The notes beneath the pieces are model-generated. The model was not told the origin of the DNA. It ran no database searches and saw only the letters and a list, made by a program, of their open reading frames with translations. A program made the translations under genes and the position numbers. 6,166 nt of DNA from the NCBI GenBank assembly GCA_014377905.1, contig JACMOQ010000396.1, positions 1 through 6,166 of the forward strand, given 5' to 3'. Source of the DNA: Acetobacteraceae bacterium (GTDB lineage: Bacteria; Pseudomonadota; Alphaproteobacteria; Acetobacterales; Acetobacteraceae). Shown piece after piece: positions 1 through 6,074 of this stretch (position 1 is its first letter; every line of letters begins with the position of its first letter).

Positions 1-894
1 ATCGAACATCTTGGTAGTGCCTGCATCCTTCGACAAACGTTGTGACACGCCCTTGATGATGGTGTTGCGCGGGTCTGAAATCGTATAAACTGGGTGGCCG
101 AAGCCGATAATGACTTCCTTGGCCGACATGCGGGAGCGAATGTCCGCCTCGGCCGCATCGGGCGTGTCATAACGCTCCTGGATTTCAAAGGCGACTTCGT
201 TGGCCCCACCATGCTTCGGCCCGCGCAGCGCGCCAATGCCGGCGGTGAGCGCCGAATACATGTCCGATCCCGTGCCCGCCACCACGCGGCAGGCAAAAGT
301 CGAGGCGTTATATTCATGCTCGGCATAAAGGTTGAGCGAGGTCTGCATCGCGCGTTCCCACGCCGGACTGGGCTTTTCGCCATGCAGCAAATGCAGGAAA
401 TGTCCGGCAATGGTGTCATCGTCGGTTTCGACTTCAATTCGCCGGCCGTTCTGGGAATAGTGATGCCAGTACAGCAACATCGACCCCAGTGACGCCATCA
501 GCCGGTCGGCGATGTCGCGCGCGCCGGGGGTGTTGTGGTCATCTTTTTCGGGCAGCAAACAGCCAAGCATCGACACCCCGGTGCGCATCACATCCATCGG
601 ATGCGCGCCCGCGGGGATTTTTTCGAGCACCGCCCGCAGATCGGCAGGCAGGCCGCGCCAGGCCTTGAAACGTGCCTTGTAAGCTTTCAATTCGGCGACA
701 TTCGGCAAGGTGCCGTGCACCAGCAGATGCGCCAGTTCCTCGAACTCGCAGGTTTCGGCGATGTCGAGAATGTCGTAGCCGCGATAATGCAGATCGTTGC
801 CTGCGCGGCCAACGGTGCATAGGGCGGTATTGCCGGCGGGGACGCCGGACAGCGCCACCGATTTTTTCGGCTTGTTGACGATAACTTCGCTCAT
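1..894 (-). CDS. prpC: 2-methylcitrate synthase PrpC (C-terminus cut by window edge)
   Basis: Cytoplasmic citrate-synthase-family enzyme that condenses propionyl-CoA with oxaloacetate to 2-methylcitrate, the entry step of the methylcitrate cycle. I translated the 298 codons present. The N-terminus (SGVPAGNTALCTVGRAGNDL, then HYRGYDILD) is characteristic of PrpC and lacks the extra N-terminal domain of Gram-negative type II citrate synthases. Two of the three catalytic residues are visible: His228 in GPKHGGANE and His267 in GFGHPVY. The catalytic Asp lies beyond the left edge; from a usual length near 370-390 residues, some 75-95 residues are missing. The start ATG (892-894) has a GAGGAG ribosome site 9 nt upstream that overlaps the prpD stop, so it is probably translationally coupled to prpD. 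A plain citrate synthase is the alternative, but the N-terminal pattern and the prpD neighbour favour PrpC. No frameshift is seen in the part present. Confidence 0.93.
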   Translation of the reverse strand, partial: MSEVIVNKPKKSVALSGVPAGNTALCTVGRAGNDLHYRGYDILDIAETCEFEELAHLLVHGTLPNVAELKAYKARFKAWRGLPADLRAVLEKIPAGAHPMDVMRTGVSMLGCLLPEKDDHNTPGARDIADRLMASLGSMLLYWHHYSQNGRRIEVETDDDTIAGHFLHLLHGEKPSPAWERAMQTSLNLYAEHEYNASTFACRVVAGTGSDMYSALTAGIGALRGPKHGGANEVAFEIQERYDTPDAAEADIRSRMSAKEVIIGFGHPVYTISDPRNTIIKGVSQRLSKDAGTTKMFD

Positions 895-903
895 GACGGA
901 TCG

Positions 904-910
904 CTCCTCA
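904..910 (-). promoter_or_regulatory. prpC ribosome binding site fused to the prpD stop
   Basis: On the minus strand the prpD stop codon TGA (908-910) runs directly into GGAG, giving TGAGGAG, followed by 9 nt and the prpC ATG. A ribosome terminating on prpD therefore sits on the prpC Shine-Dalgarno sequence. This arrangement suggests translational coupling and a shared transcript (inference). Confidence 0.7.
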
Positions 911-2407
911 AAAGATGCCAGGGTTACTGATCGCGAGCGTGCCGGCGGGCAACGCCACGTTCAAACGATGCAACTCACCGGCTGCCAGGGACCGCACATT
1001 CTGCGCGGCCTCGATGAAGCGGTCGGCTTCGGCGGCGGTGATGATACCGTTGGTTAGAATGCGGAATTTGTTAATATAGTCAGGCCGCGCGAAGGGCTTG
1101 GCGCCGTTCGGATGGGCGTTTGCGAGCGCGAGTTCGTCAATCAGCACGCTACCGTCCTGCATGGTAATTTCCACCCGGCCACCGAAGGCGAGTTCATTCG
1201 GATCGGTCGCGTGATAGCGTCGTGTCCATTCCGCGTCCTCGCAGGTTTCCATCTTGTGCCACAGCGCCACAGTGTCCGCCCGGCCGGCACGGGATGGCGC
1301 GTAGCTGTCAACATGGTGCCAGCGCCCGTCCTGCAACGCCACGGTGAAGATATACATGATCGAATGATCGAGCGTTTCGCGCGATGCCGTCGGGTCCATT
1401 TTCTGCGGATCGTTGGCGCCGGTGCCGATCACGTAATGGGTATGGTGACTGGTGTGCAGCATGATCTTGGCGATCTTGCTGGTGTCGGCAATCTTGGTGC
1501 GCATGCGAAAGGCGAGATCGATCAGCGCCTGACTTTGATATTCCGCGCTATGTTCCTTGGTATAGCTATCGAGGATCGACCGCTTGCCCTCGCCGGCTTC
1601 CGGCAGCGGCACGTGGTATACGCCGGTTTTATTGTTCAGCATCCAGGCAATGACACTGTCCCCGCCTTCATAAATCGGGCACGGTGCGCCTTCACCGCGC
1701 ATAACGCGATCGACCGCTTCCACCGCGAGTTTGCCAGCGTGGGCGGGGGCATAGGCCTTCCAGCTGCTGATTTCGCCCTTTCGCGACTGGCGGGTGGTGA
1801 AGCTGACATGGACCGCCTGCTGCACGGCCTGGAAAATAATATCCTGCTTCAGGCCAAGCATGGTGCCGATGCCGGCGGCCTGGGCCGGGCAAAGATGGGC
1901 GATATGGTCGATCTTGCGTTCATGCAGGCAGATCGCGCGCACCAGGTCGATATGGATTTCGTAGCCGGTGGCGAGGCCACGGATCAGATCGGCGCCCGAC
2001 TTGCCCATGATCTGGCCAACCGCCAGGATCGGCGGGATGTTGTCGCCGGGATGGGAATAATCAGCGGCAAGAAACGTGTCGTGCATATCGAGTTCACGGA
2101 CGGCCGTGCCGTTCGCCCAGGCGGCCCATTCCGGGCTGAAGCGCTGTGCGGGATCAACCCCGAACACAGTGGCGCCGCCGGCGCGGGCATGGCCGAGCGC
2201 CATGCCGCGGGCCGAGGTGACAGGTCGGCGATTGATCGCAGCAATGGCGACCGAGGCGTTGTCGATGATCCGGTTGACGATCATGTCCTCGGTTGCCTGG
2301 GGCACCGCGACCGGATCGGCGGCAACGCCGGCGATTTTCCAGGCCAGTTGGTCCTCACGCGGCAAATGCACCTTCGATGGATAGACTTTCACCTCGTGCA
2401 ATTTCAT
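908..2407 (-). CDS. prpD: 2-methylcitrate dehydratase PrpD
   Basis: MmgE/PrpD-family protein of 499 residues, close to the roughly 480-500 of bacterial PrpD. It dehydrates 2-methylcitrate to 2-methyl-cis-aconitate in the cytoplasm, without an iron-sulfur cluster. Family blocks are intact and in order: DNASVAIAAINRRP near residues 49-62, ELDMHDTFLAADYSHPGDN at 105-123, LHERKIDHIAHL at 161-172, TRQSRKGEISSWKA at 205-218 and PIYEGGDSVIAWML at 244-257, followed by the C-terminal lid domain. The start ATG (2405-2407) has a good GAGGAAA site 6 nt upstream and matches the usual PrpD N-terminus. It is the first gene of a leftward prpD-prpC unit. The classical order is prpB-prpC-prpD; here D precedes C and no prpB lies between prpD and the divergent gene. 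Other MmgE/PrpD proteins act on different substrates, but these motifs and prpC next door make PrpD the strong choice. Confidence 0.95.
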   Translation of the reverse strand: MKLHEVKVYPSKVHLPREDQLAWKIAGVAADPVAVPQATEDMIVNRIIDNASVAIAAINRRPVTSARGMALGHARAGGATVFGVDPAQRFSPEWAAWANGTAVRELDMHDTFLAADYSHPGDNIPPILAVGQIMGKSGADLIRGLATGYEIHIDLVRAICLHERKIDHIAHLCPAQAAGIGTMLGLKQDIIFQAVQQAVHVSFTTRQSRKGEISSWKAYAPAHAGKLAVEAVDRVMRGEGAPCPIYEGGDSVIAWMLNNKTGVYHVPLPEAGEGKRSILDSYTKEHSAEYQSQALIDLAFRMRTKIADTSKIAKIMLHTSHHTHYVIGTGANDPQKMDPTASRETLDHSIMYIFTVALQDGRWHHVDSYAPSRAGRADTVALWHKMETCEDAEWTRRYHATDPNELAFGGRVEITMQDGSVLIDELALANAHPNGAKPFARPDYINKFRILTNGIITAAEADRFIEAAQNVRSLAAGELHRLNVALPAGTLAISNPGIF

Positions 2408-2483
2408 GCTGGATTTCCTCGGATCATTGAAACAAAATATCGGGGCGGTGCCTGGTTGGCGTGGCCGTCAATGCTTCCTAGTT

Positions 2484-2529
2484 CTGCGCCTGCCCTGGGG
2501 CAAGCGCATCCACCGCAATGCAGGCGCAG
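2484..2529. repeat. Second inverted repeat sharing the left arm of the palindrome
   Basis: CTGCGCCTGC (2484-2493) and GCAGGCGCAG (2520-2529) are perfect 10-bp reverse complements. The right arm also repeats the right half of the 24-bp palindrome in direct orientation: GCAAGCGCA at 2500-2508 and GCAGGCGCA at 2520-2528, exactly 20 bp apart. The region thus holds three copies of a GCARGCGCA-like half-site, one inverted and two direct. In RNA the left arm could pair with either right arm but not both. Confidence 0.5.
2485..2508. repeat. 24-bp imperfect palindrome, candidate operator or hairpin
   Basis: The arms TGCGCCTGCCC (2485-2495) and GGGCAAGCGCA (2498-2508) are reverse complements at 10 of 11 positions (mismatch 2490/2503), separated by TG. 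The length and symmetry suit a dimeric transcription factor site. If transcribed it could also fold as a hairpin, with the innermost pair opened. It lies 25 bp before the likely amidohydrolase ATG. Whether a regulator binds here is inference; I do not recognise the motif. Confidence 0.5.
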
Positions 2530-2533
2530 CACC

Positions 2534-3895
2534 ATGTCCGTCCCGTTCGATCATGTCTTCCTTGGCGACATTGTAACCGGCACCGAAATCTTGCGCGACG
2601 GCTATGTTGCGGTGCGCGGGGAAACCATTGCCGCCATCGGCCAGGGCATCCCGCCACCGGCCCAACAGACGGTCGATCATCGCGGCAAGCTGATCCTGCC
2701 GGGGCTGGTCGACGGACACATGCACACCTCATCATCGCTTGGCTGGCCCGGGATCGAGGGCGCAACCCGCAGTGCAGCCGCGGGTGGCGTCACCACCGTC
2801 GTCGATATGCCCTACGATGTCCCGCAGCCAGTGACGTCGGTTTCCGTATTGGCCGACAAGATCGCAGCAGTCCGGAAATTCGCCCATGTTGACATGGCGT
2901 TGTACGGCACGATCGCCAAATCGGGCGGGCTGGATGAAATTGCCGGCCTCGCCGCTGCCGGTATTTCGGCCTTCAAGCTGTCAACCTACGAATATGATCC
3001 GGTGCGCTTTCCACGCATCGACCACCCGACGATGCTGGCCGCCTTCGCCGAGATCGCCAAGACCGGGCTGCCGGTGGCGATCCATAACGAAGACCAGGAA
3101 CTGGTGGAACGGCTGACCGATCAAGCCCGCGCCGCTGGCCATACCGACGCAATCTGGCACGCGCGCACCAGGCCGCCGTTGGCCGAAACCCTCGCCGATC
3201 TGGAGATTTTCGAGCTCGGGCTTGCCACCGGCGCCCATGTCCACATCGCCCATTCGTCGCTCGCGCGCGGCTTTGACATCGCCGAAAGCTTCCGCGCGCA
3301 AGGCGGCCGTGCGACCGGTGAAGCCTGCATACAGTATTTGTGCATGACCGAGGACGATCTGGTCCGCCTCGGCGGGCGTGGCAAATGCAACCCGCCTTTC
3401 CGCACCGCCGCCGAGGTCGAACGGATGTGGGACAGGCTGGTCGCGGGCAAGATCGCTTATGTCTCGACCGATCACGCGCCGTGGCCGCTCGACCGCAAGC
3501 AATCGCCGGATATTTTCGCCAACAGCGCCGGGCTGCCGGGGCTGCAAAGCTTCGCGCCGTTGATGTTCACCCTGTTGGATGAGCGCGGCCTGTCGCCCTG
3601 CCTGATGGCGCTGTATTGCGCCGAACAGACAGCGCGGTTGCATGGGCTTTATCCAAAGAAGGGTGCAATCCGTATAGGCAGCGATGCCGATCTCCTGGTG
3701 GTTGAACGTGGCGATTACGTGTTTGACGAAGCCTGCATTGTCGATTTGCCAGCCCAGCGCTGGTCGCCCTATCACGGACGGCGGATGCGCGCCCAGGTGG
3801 CCGCGACGATCCTGCGGGGCCGGACGATCTGGGACGGCAGCGCGATCCGAGCCGCGGCCGGAAGCGGGCAATTCGTGCGGCGGCAGGTAATTTAG
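2534..3895 (+). CDS. Cyclic amidohydrolase of the allantoinase/dihydropyrimidinase type
   Basis: A 453-residue metal-dependent hydrolase expected to open a cyclic amide ring (allantoin, hydantoin, dihydropyrimidine or dihydroorotate type) in the cytoplasm. The complete binuclear centre is visible: His62 and His64 in DGHMH, the likely carboxylated Lys148 in AFKLS, His184 in VAIHNED, His240 in HIAHSS, and Asp313 in STDHAP. Ligand spacing resembles allantoinase. The N-terminal strand block (residues 5-36) and C-terminal block (GAIRIGSDADLLVV near 377-390, then ATILRGR) form the usual small beta domain around the TIM barrel. ATG 2534 fits family length, though its ribosome site is weak (AGGC, 2522-2525). 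An in-frame ATG at 2471 would add 21 atypical residues. The reading frame stays open upstream to 1112 only because it runs antisense to prpD. No ureide or pyrimidine pathway gene is adjacent, so the substrate is undetermined and I give no symbol. Confidence 0.88.
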   Translation: MSVPFDHVFLGDIVTGTEILRDGYVAVRGETIAAIGQGIPPPAQQTVDHRGKLILPGLVDGHMHTSSSLGWPGIEGATRSAAAGGVTTVVDMPYDVPQPVTSVSVLADKIAAVRKFAHVDMALYGTIAKSGGLDEIAGLAAAGISAFKLSTYEYDPVRFPRIDHPTMLAAFAEIAKTGLPVAIHNEDQELVERLTDQARAAGHTDAIWHARTRPPLAETLADLEIFELGLATGAHVHIAHSSLARGFDIAESFRAQGGRATGEACIQYLCMTEDDLVRLGGRGKCNPPFRTAAEVERMWDRLVAGKIAYVSTDHAPWPLDRKQSPDIFANSAGLPGLQSFAPLMFTLLDERGLSPCLMALYCAEQTARLHGLYPKKGAIRIGSDADLLVVERGDYVFDEACIVDLPAQRWSPYHGRRMRAQVAATILRGRTIWDGSAIRAAAGSGQFVRRQVI

Positions 3896-3986
3896 CCGGC
3901 AAGAAGAAGAATTTGGTGACATCAGACCGTCATATCGGCTATTGCAGTGCAGCAAACGGCCACCGTGCCGTGCAGGAACGCTGATC
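3896..3986. other. 91-bp intergenic spacer before the DUF983 gene
   Basis: No gene fits here. It contains a purine tract (AAGAAGAAGAA, 3901-3911) and a small inverted repeat, ACGGC (3956-3960) with GCCGT (3967-3971), which lacks a T run and is too weak to call a terminator. A promoter for the downstream cluster may lie here, but I see no clear -35/-10 pair. Confidence 0.4.
3974..3978 (+). promoter_or_regulatory. Ribosome binding site fixing the DUF983 start
   Basis: AGGAA lies 8 nt before the ATG at 3987. This favours that start over the in-frame ATG at 3942, which would add 15 residues unlike the family and has no comparable site upstream. Confidence 0.6.
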
Positions 3987-4406
3987 ATGCAACACGCCAC
4001 ACCTTCAACGGTCGCCCCTCCCGCGGCCGATCTTCCGCCGGTCACCACCATGATGAAACGCGGATTGCGCGGACGCTGTCCGATTTGCGGCAAAGGTCGC
4101 ATTTTCAACGGCTTCCTACGCGTGGCCGATCAGTGCACGCATTGCGGCACCGCGCTCGGCCGGATCCGCGCCGATGACGCGCCGCCCTATTTCACCATTG
4201 TGATTGTTGGCCACGTTGTCATCCCGCTGATGCTGTGGCTGGAACGCGCGCAAACCCCGCCGCTCTGGGTCCATAGCGCGATTTTCCTGCCGCTGACGGT
4301 GGGCTTGGCTCTCGCGCTGATCCGCCCGATCAAGGGTGCGACGATGGGCGCCATGCTGAAGCTCGGGCTGGCCACCCCCGACGATGCGCCGCGCAACAAT
4401 GCCTGA
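3987..4406 (+). CDS. DUF983 family zinc-ribbon membrane protein
   Basis: A 139-residue protein of unknown function. After a proline-rich head (1-20) comes the DUF983 signature: RGLRGRCPICGKGRIFNGF (25-43), then VADQCTHCG (46-54). The two CxxC pairs (Cys31/Cys34 and Cys50/Cys53) probably bind zinc. Two hydrophobic segments follow, roughly residues 69-86 (FTIVIVGHVVIPLMLWL) and 95-113, so the ribbon is anchored in the inner membrane. The family is common in alphaproteobacteria; from memory some members lie near cytochrome oxidase genes, which are absent here. Its stop overlaps the next gene by 8 nt, indicating translational coupling with the UPF0262 gene. Family membership is well supported; no biochemical role can be inferred from the sequence. 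Confidence 0.88.
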   Translation: MQHATPSTVAPPAADLPPVTTMMKRGLRGRCPICGKGRIFNGFLRVADQCTHCGTALGRIRADDAPPYFTIVIVGHVVIPLMLWLERAQTPPLWVHSAIFLPLTVGLALALIRPIKGATMGAMLKLGLATPDDAPRNNA

Positions 4407-4881
4407 ACGGGCGAATCTGGCGCGCATTTCACTCGAAGGCGAGGCGCTCACCCGACTGTCACCGCTGGTTGAGGCCGAACGCGCCCAGGCGGTTGCGGAT
4501 TTGCAGGCCGAAAACCATTTCGTGCCGGCCAACATTGCCATTGCCGGACCCTATGCGCTGCGCCTGTCAATCCAGGAAGGCCGGTTGGTGTTCGATATCC
4601 GCGACCTTGCCGAAGCCCCCCTGAAGGCCATCGGCCTGGCGATGGGACCGTTCCGCAGCCTGATCCGGGATTATCAAATGCTGATCGAAAGCCACATCAA
4701 GGCGGTCGAAGAAGGGCGTGAGGCCCGCATCCAGGCCATCGACATGGGACGGCGCGGACTGCACAACGAAGGTGCGACCCTGATGACCCGCCGGCTTGAG
4801 GGCAAGGTTGCAATCGATTTCGAAACCGCGCGTCGGTTGTTCACCCTGGTCTGCGTGCTCCACCAACGGGCCCAGGACTAA
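4399..4881 (+). CDS. UPF0262 family protein
   Basis: A 160-residue protein of an uncharacterised family known mainly from alphaproteobacteria. Conserved blocks are present: GPYALRLSIQEGRLVFDIRD (50-69), GPFRSLIRDYQMLIESH (83-99), the highly typical IQAIDMGRRGLHNEG (111-125), and a C-terminal DFETARRLFTLVCVLH (140-155). No signal peptide or membrane segment is seen, so it is probably cytoplasmic. Two starts are possible. ATG 4399 gives the product described and an 8-nt overlap with the DUF983 gene; ATG 4384 adds MRRAT. Neither has a ribosome site, consistent with translation coupled to the upstream gene. In many alphaproteobacteria, as I recall, this family sits near hisD and infA; here it is instead between DUF983 and mtnA. 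Function unknown. Confidence 0.88.
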   Translation: MPERANLARISLEGEALTRLSPLVEAERAQAVADLQAENHFVPANIAIAGPYALRLSIQEGRLVFDIRDLAEAPLKAIGLAMGPFRSLIRDYQMLIESHIKAVEEGREARIQAIDMGRRGLHNEGATLMTRRLEGKVAIDFETARRLFTLVCVLHQRAQD

Positions 4882-4884
4882 ACC

Positions 4885-6003
4885 ATGAAAGTCGATGGCA
4901 CATCTTACCGCAGCGTTTGGGTCGATCCCGCCGATGGCTGGCAGGTCCATATTTTCGATCAGACCAAGCTGCCTTGGGCGTTGGAAATCCTAAAACTGAC
5001 GACAATCGACCAGGCCGCCCACGCCATTCGCAGCATGCAAACCCGTGGTGCGCCATTAATTGGCGCGGTCGCGGCCTATGGGCTTTGCCTTGGGTTGCGG
5101 GTTGACGCGTCCGATCAGGCGCTCGCGGCGCAGGCTGCGATGCTGGGAGCCACCCGGCCAACGGCGGTGAACCTGCATTGGGCGATGGCGCGGATGACCC
5201 GCCATCTGCAACACGTGCCCCAGGCTGACCGCGTTGCTGCCGCCTATGCGCAAGCCGCGGCCATCGCAGACGAAGATGCCGCCCAGTGCGAGGCAATCGG
5301 CCGCCATGGCGTTGGTCTGATTACCGATGTTGCCGCCCGGACCGGCAAGCAGGTGAATATCCTGACCCATTGCAACGCCGGATGGCTCGCCACCGTCGAT
5401 TGGGGCACCGCGCTCGCCCCGATTTATATGGCCGAAATGCAGGGGGTTGATCTCCATGTCTGGGTCGATGAAACCCGGCCCCGCAATCAGGGTGCCGCGT
5501 TGACCGCCTGGGAGCTTGGTCGCCACGGCGTGCCGCATACCGTAATCGCCGACAACGCCGGCGGGCATCTGATGCAGCATGGCGCGGTCGATCTGGTGAT
5601 TGTCGGCACCGACCGGGTCACACGCACGGGCGACGTGGCCAACAAGATCGGCACCTACCTGAAAGCACTCGCCGCCCATGACAACGGGGTGCCGTTCTGG
5701 GTTGCCTGTCCATCGACCACCGTGGACTGGACGATCAGCGACGGGGTGCGCGAAATCCCGATCGAGGCGCGTGCCGCGACTGAGGTCACCCATATGACTG
5801 GCCCGACCGACGATGGGACACTGGCGCGCATCCGGGTGGTCCCGGCCGATAGTGCCGCCGCCAATCCTGCCTTCGATGTCACCCCGGCCCGACTGGTGAC
5901 CGGCTTGATCACCGAACGTGGGCGGTGTTCGGCAAACCCCGCCGCAATGGCTGCGTTGTTTCCTGAACTGGCGACCTTGCCGCAAATGGCAATATCTTCA
6001 TAA
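4885..6003 (+). CDS. mtnA: S-methyl-5-thioribose-1-phosphate isomerase MtnA
   Basis: A 372-residue cytoplasmic aldose-ketose isomerase of the eIF2B-like fold. It converts 5-methylthioribose 1-phosphate to 5-methylthioribulose 1-phosphate in methionine or methylthioadenosine salvage. Visible signatures are RGAPLIGAVAAYG (54-66), ILTHCNAGWLATVDWGTALA (159-178) with catalytic Cys163, VDETRPRNQGA (194-204), DNAGGHLM (223-230), and GTDRVTRTGDVANKIGTYLK (241-260) with catalytic Asp243. The WLATVDWGTALAPIYMA stretch replaces the commoner ALATAGYGTALGVIR and marks the variant seen in alphaproteobacteria. ATG 4885 has an AGGA site (4874-4877) 7 nt upstream, overlapping the end of the UPF0262 gene; only 3 nt separate the genes, so they are likely co-transcribed. 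No mtnK, mtnP, mtnB or RuBisCO-like gene is in the window. A role on 5-deoxyribose 1-phosphate, as shown for some MtnA homologues, is an open alternative. Confidence 0.95.
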   Translation: MKVDGTSYRSVWVDPADGWQVHIFDQTKLPWALEILKLTTIDQAAHAIRSMQTRGAPLIGAVAAYGLCLGLRVDASDQALAAQAAMLGATRPTAVNLHWAMARMTRHLQHVPQADRVAAAYAQAAAIADEDAAQCEAIGRHGVGLITDVAARTGKQVNILTHCNAGWLATVDWGTALAPIYMAEMQGVDLHVWVDETRPRNQGAALTAWELGRHGVPHTVIADNAGGHLMQHGAVDLVIVGTDRVTRTGDVANKIGTYLKALAAHDNGVPFWVACPSTTVDWTISDGVREIPIEARAATEVTHMTGPTDDGTLARIRVVPADSAAANPAFDVTPARLVTGLITERGRCSANPAAMAALFPELATLPQMAISS

Positions 6004-6038
6004 ATTGAGCCTTGCCGCTGCGGCCCGCGGGCCTCAAT
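6004..6038 (+). terminator. Possible stem-loop after mtnA, no T run
   Basis: ATTGAG (6004-6009) and CTCAAT (6033-6038) are perfect complements enclosing a very GC-rich interior, which itself contains GCCG-CTG-CGGC (6014-6024) and the self-complementary CCCGCGGG (6024-6031). It begins directly after the mtnA stop. No T tract follows, so it is not a standard intrinsic terminator; it may be a weak terminator or an mRNA-end structure. The call is tentative. Confidence 0.3.
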
Positions 6039-6074
6039 GTAGGAGCGCGATAAACAGGCGGGGACATTACCGAA

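Larger units (their letters stand above)
2408..2533. promoter_or_regulatory. Divergent intergenic region between prpD and the amidohydrolase
   Basis: This 126-bp region separates the leftward prpDC unit from the rightward amidohydrolase and should hold promoters for both. An AT-rich patch at 2427-2441, unusual in this GC-rich window, reads GATATTTTGTTTCAA on the minus strand and could include a -10 element (TATTTT, 2434-2439) for prpD. The only good -35-like hexamer, TTGACG on the minus strand (2466-2471), is about 26 nt away, too far for a standard sigma-70 promoter, so I do not assign one. No convincing plus-strand promoter is visible. The right half (2484-2529) carries the repeat array listed separately. 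Confidence 0.55.

Noticed and set aside
94..822. Plus-strand open frames of 132 and 95 residues over prpC
   Set aside because: They are antisense to a well-supported PrpC coding frame and show no domain or ribosome site.
2427..2471. A sigma-70 promoter for prpD from TTGACG (2466-2471) and TATTTT (2434-2439) on the minus strand
   Set aside because: The spacer is about 26 nt instead of 16-18, so the pair does not form a standard promoter, although the AT-rich patch may still contribute.
1112..2533. A plus-strand frame open across all of prpD and continuous with the amidohydrolase, which could be read as a 927-residue fusion protein
   Set aside because: The upstream 474 residues are the antisense of prpD, show no recognisable domain, and prpD is a clear full-length gene. 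The amidohydrolase has a complete N-terminus starting at 2534.
3956..3971. Small inverted repeat ACGGC/GCCGT as a terminator for the amidohydrolase gene
   Set aside because: Only five base pairs and no T run; repeats of this size are expected by chance in such DNA.
2981..4108. 375-residue minus-strand open frame opposite the amidohydrolase and DUF983 genes
   Set aside because: Composition is an antisense shadow of codon bias in GC-rich DNA, with no family motif; the plus-strand genes carry intact catalytic and zinc-binding motifs.
5056..5985. 309-residue minus-strand open frame opposite mtnA
   Set aside because: It lies wholly within mtnA, whose catalytic motifs are intact, and its translation shows no recognisable domain.
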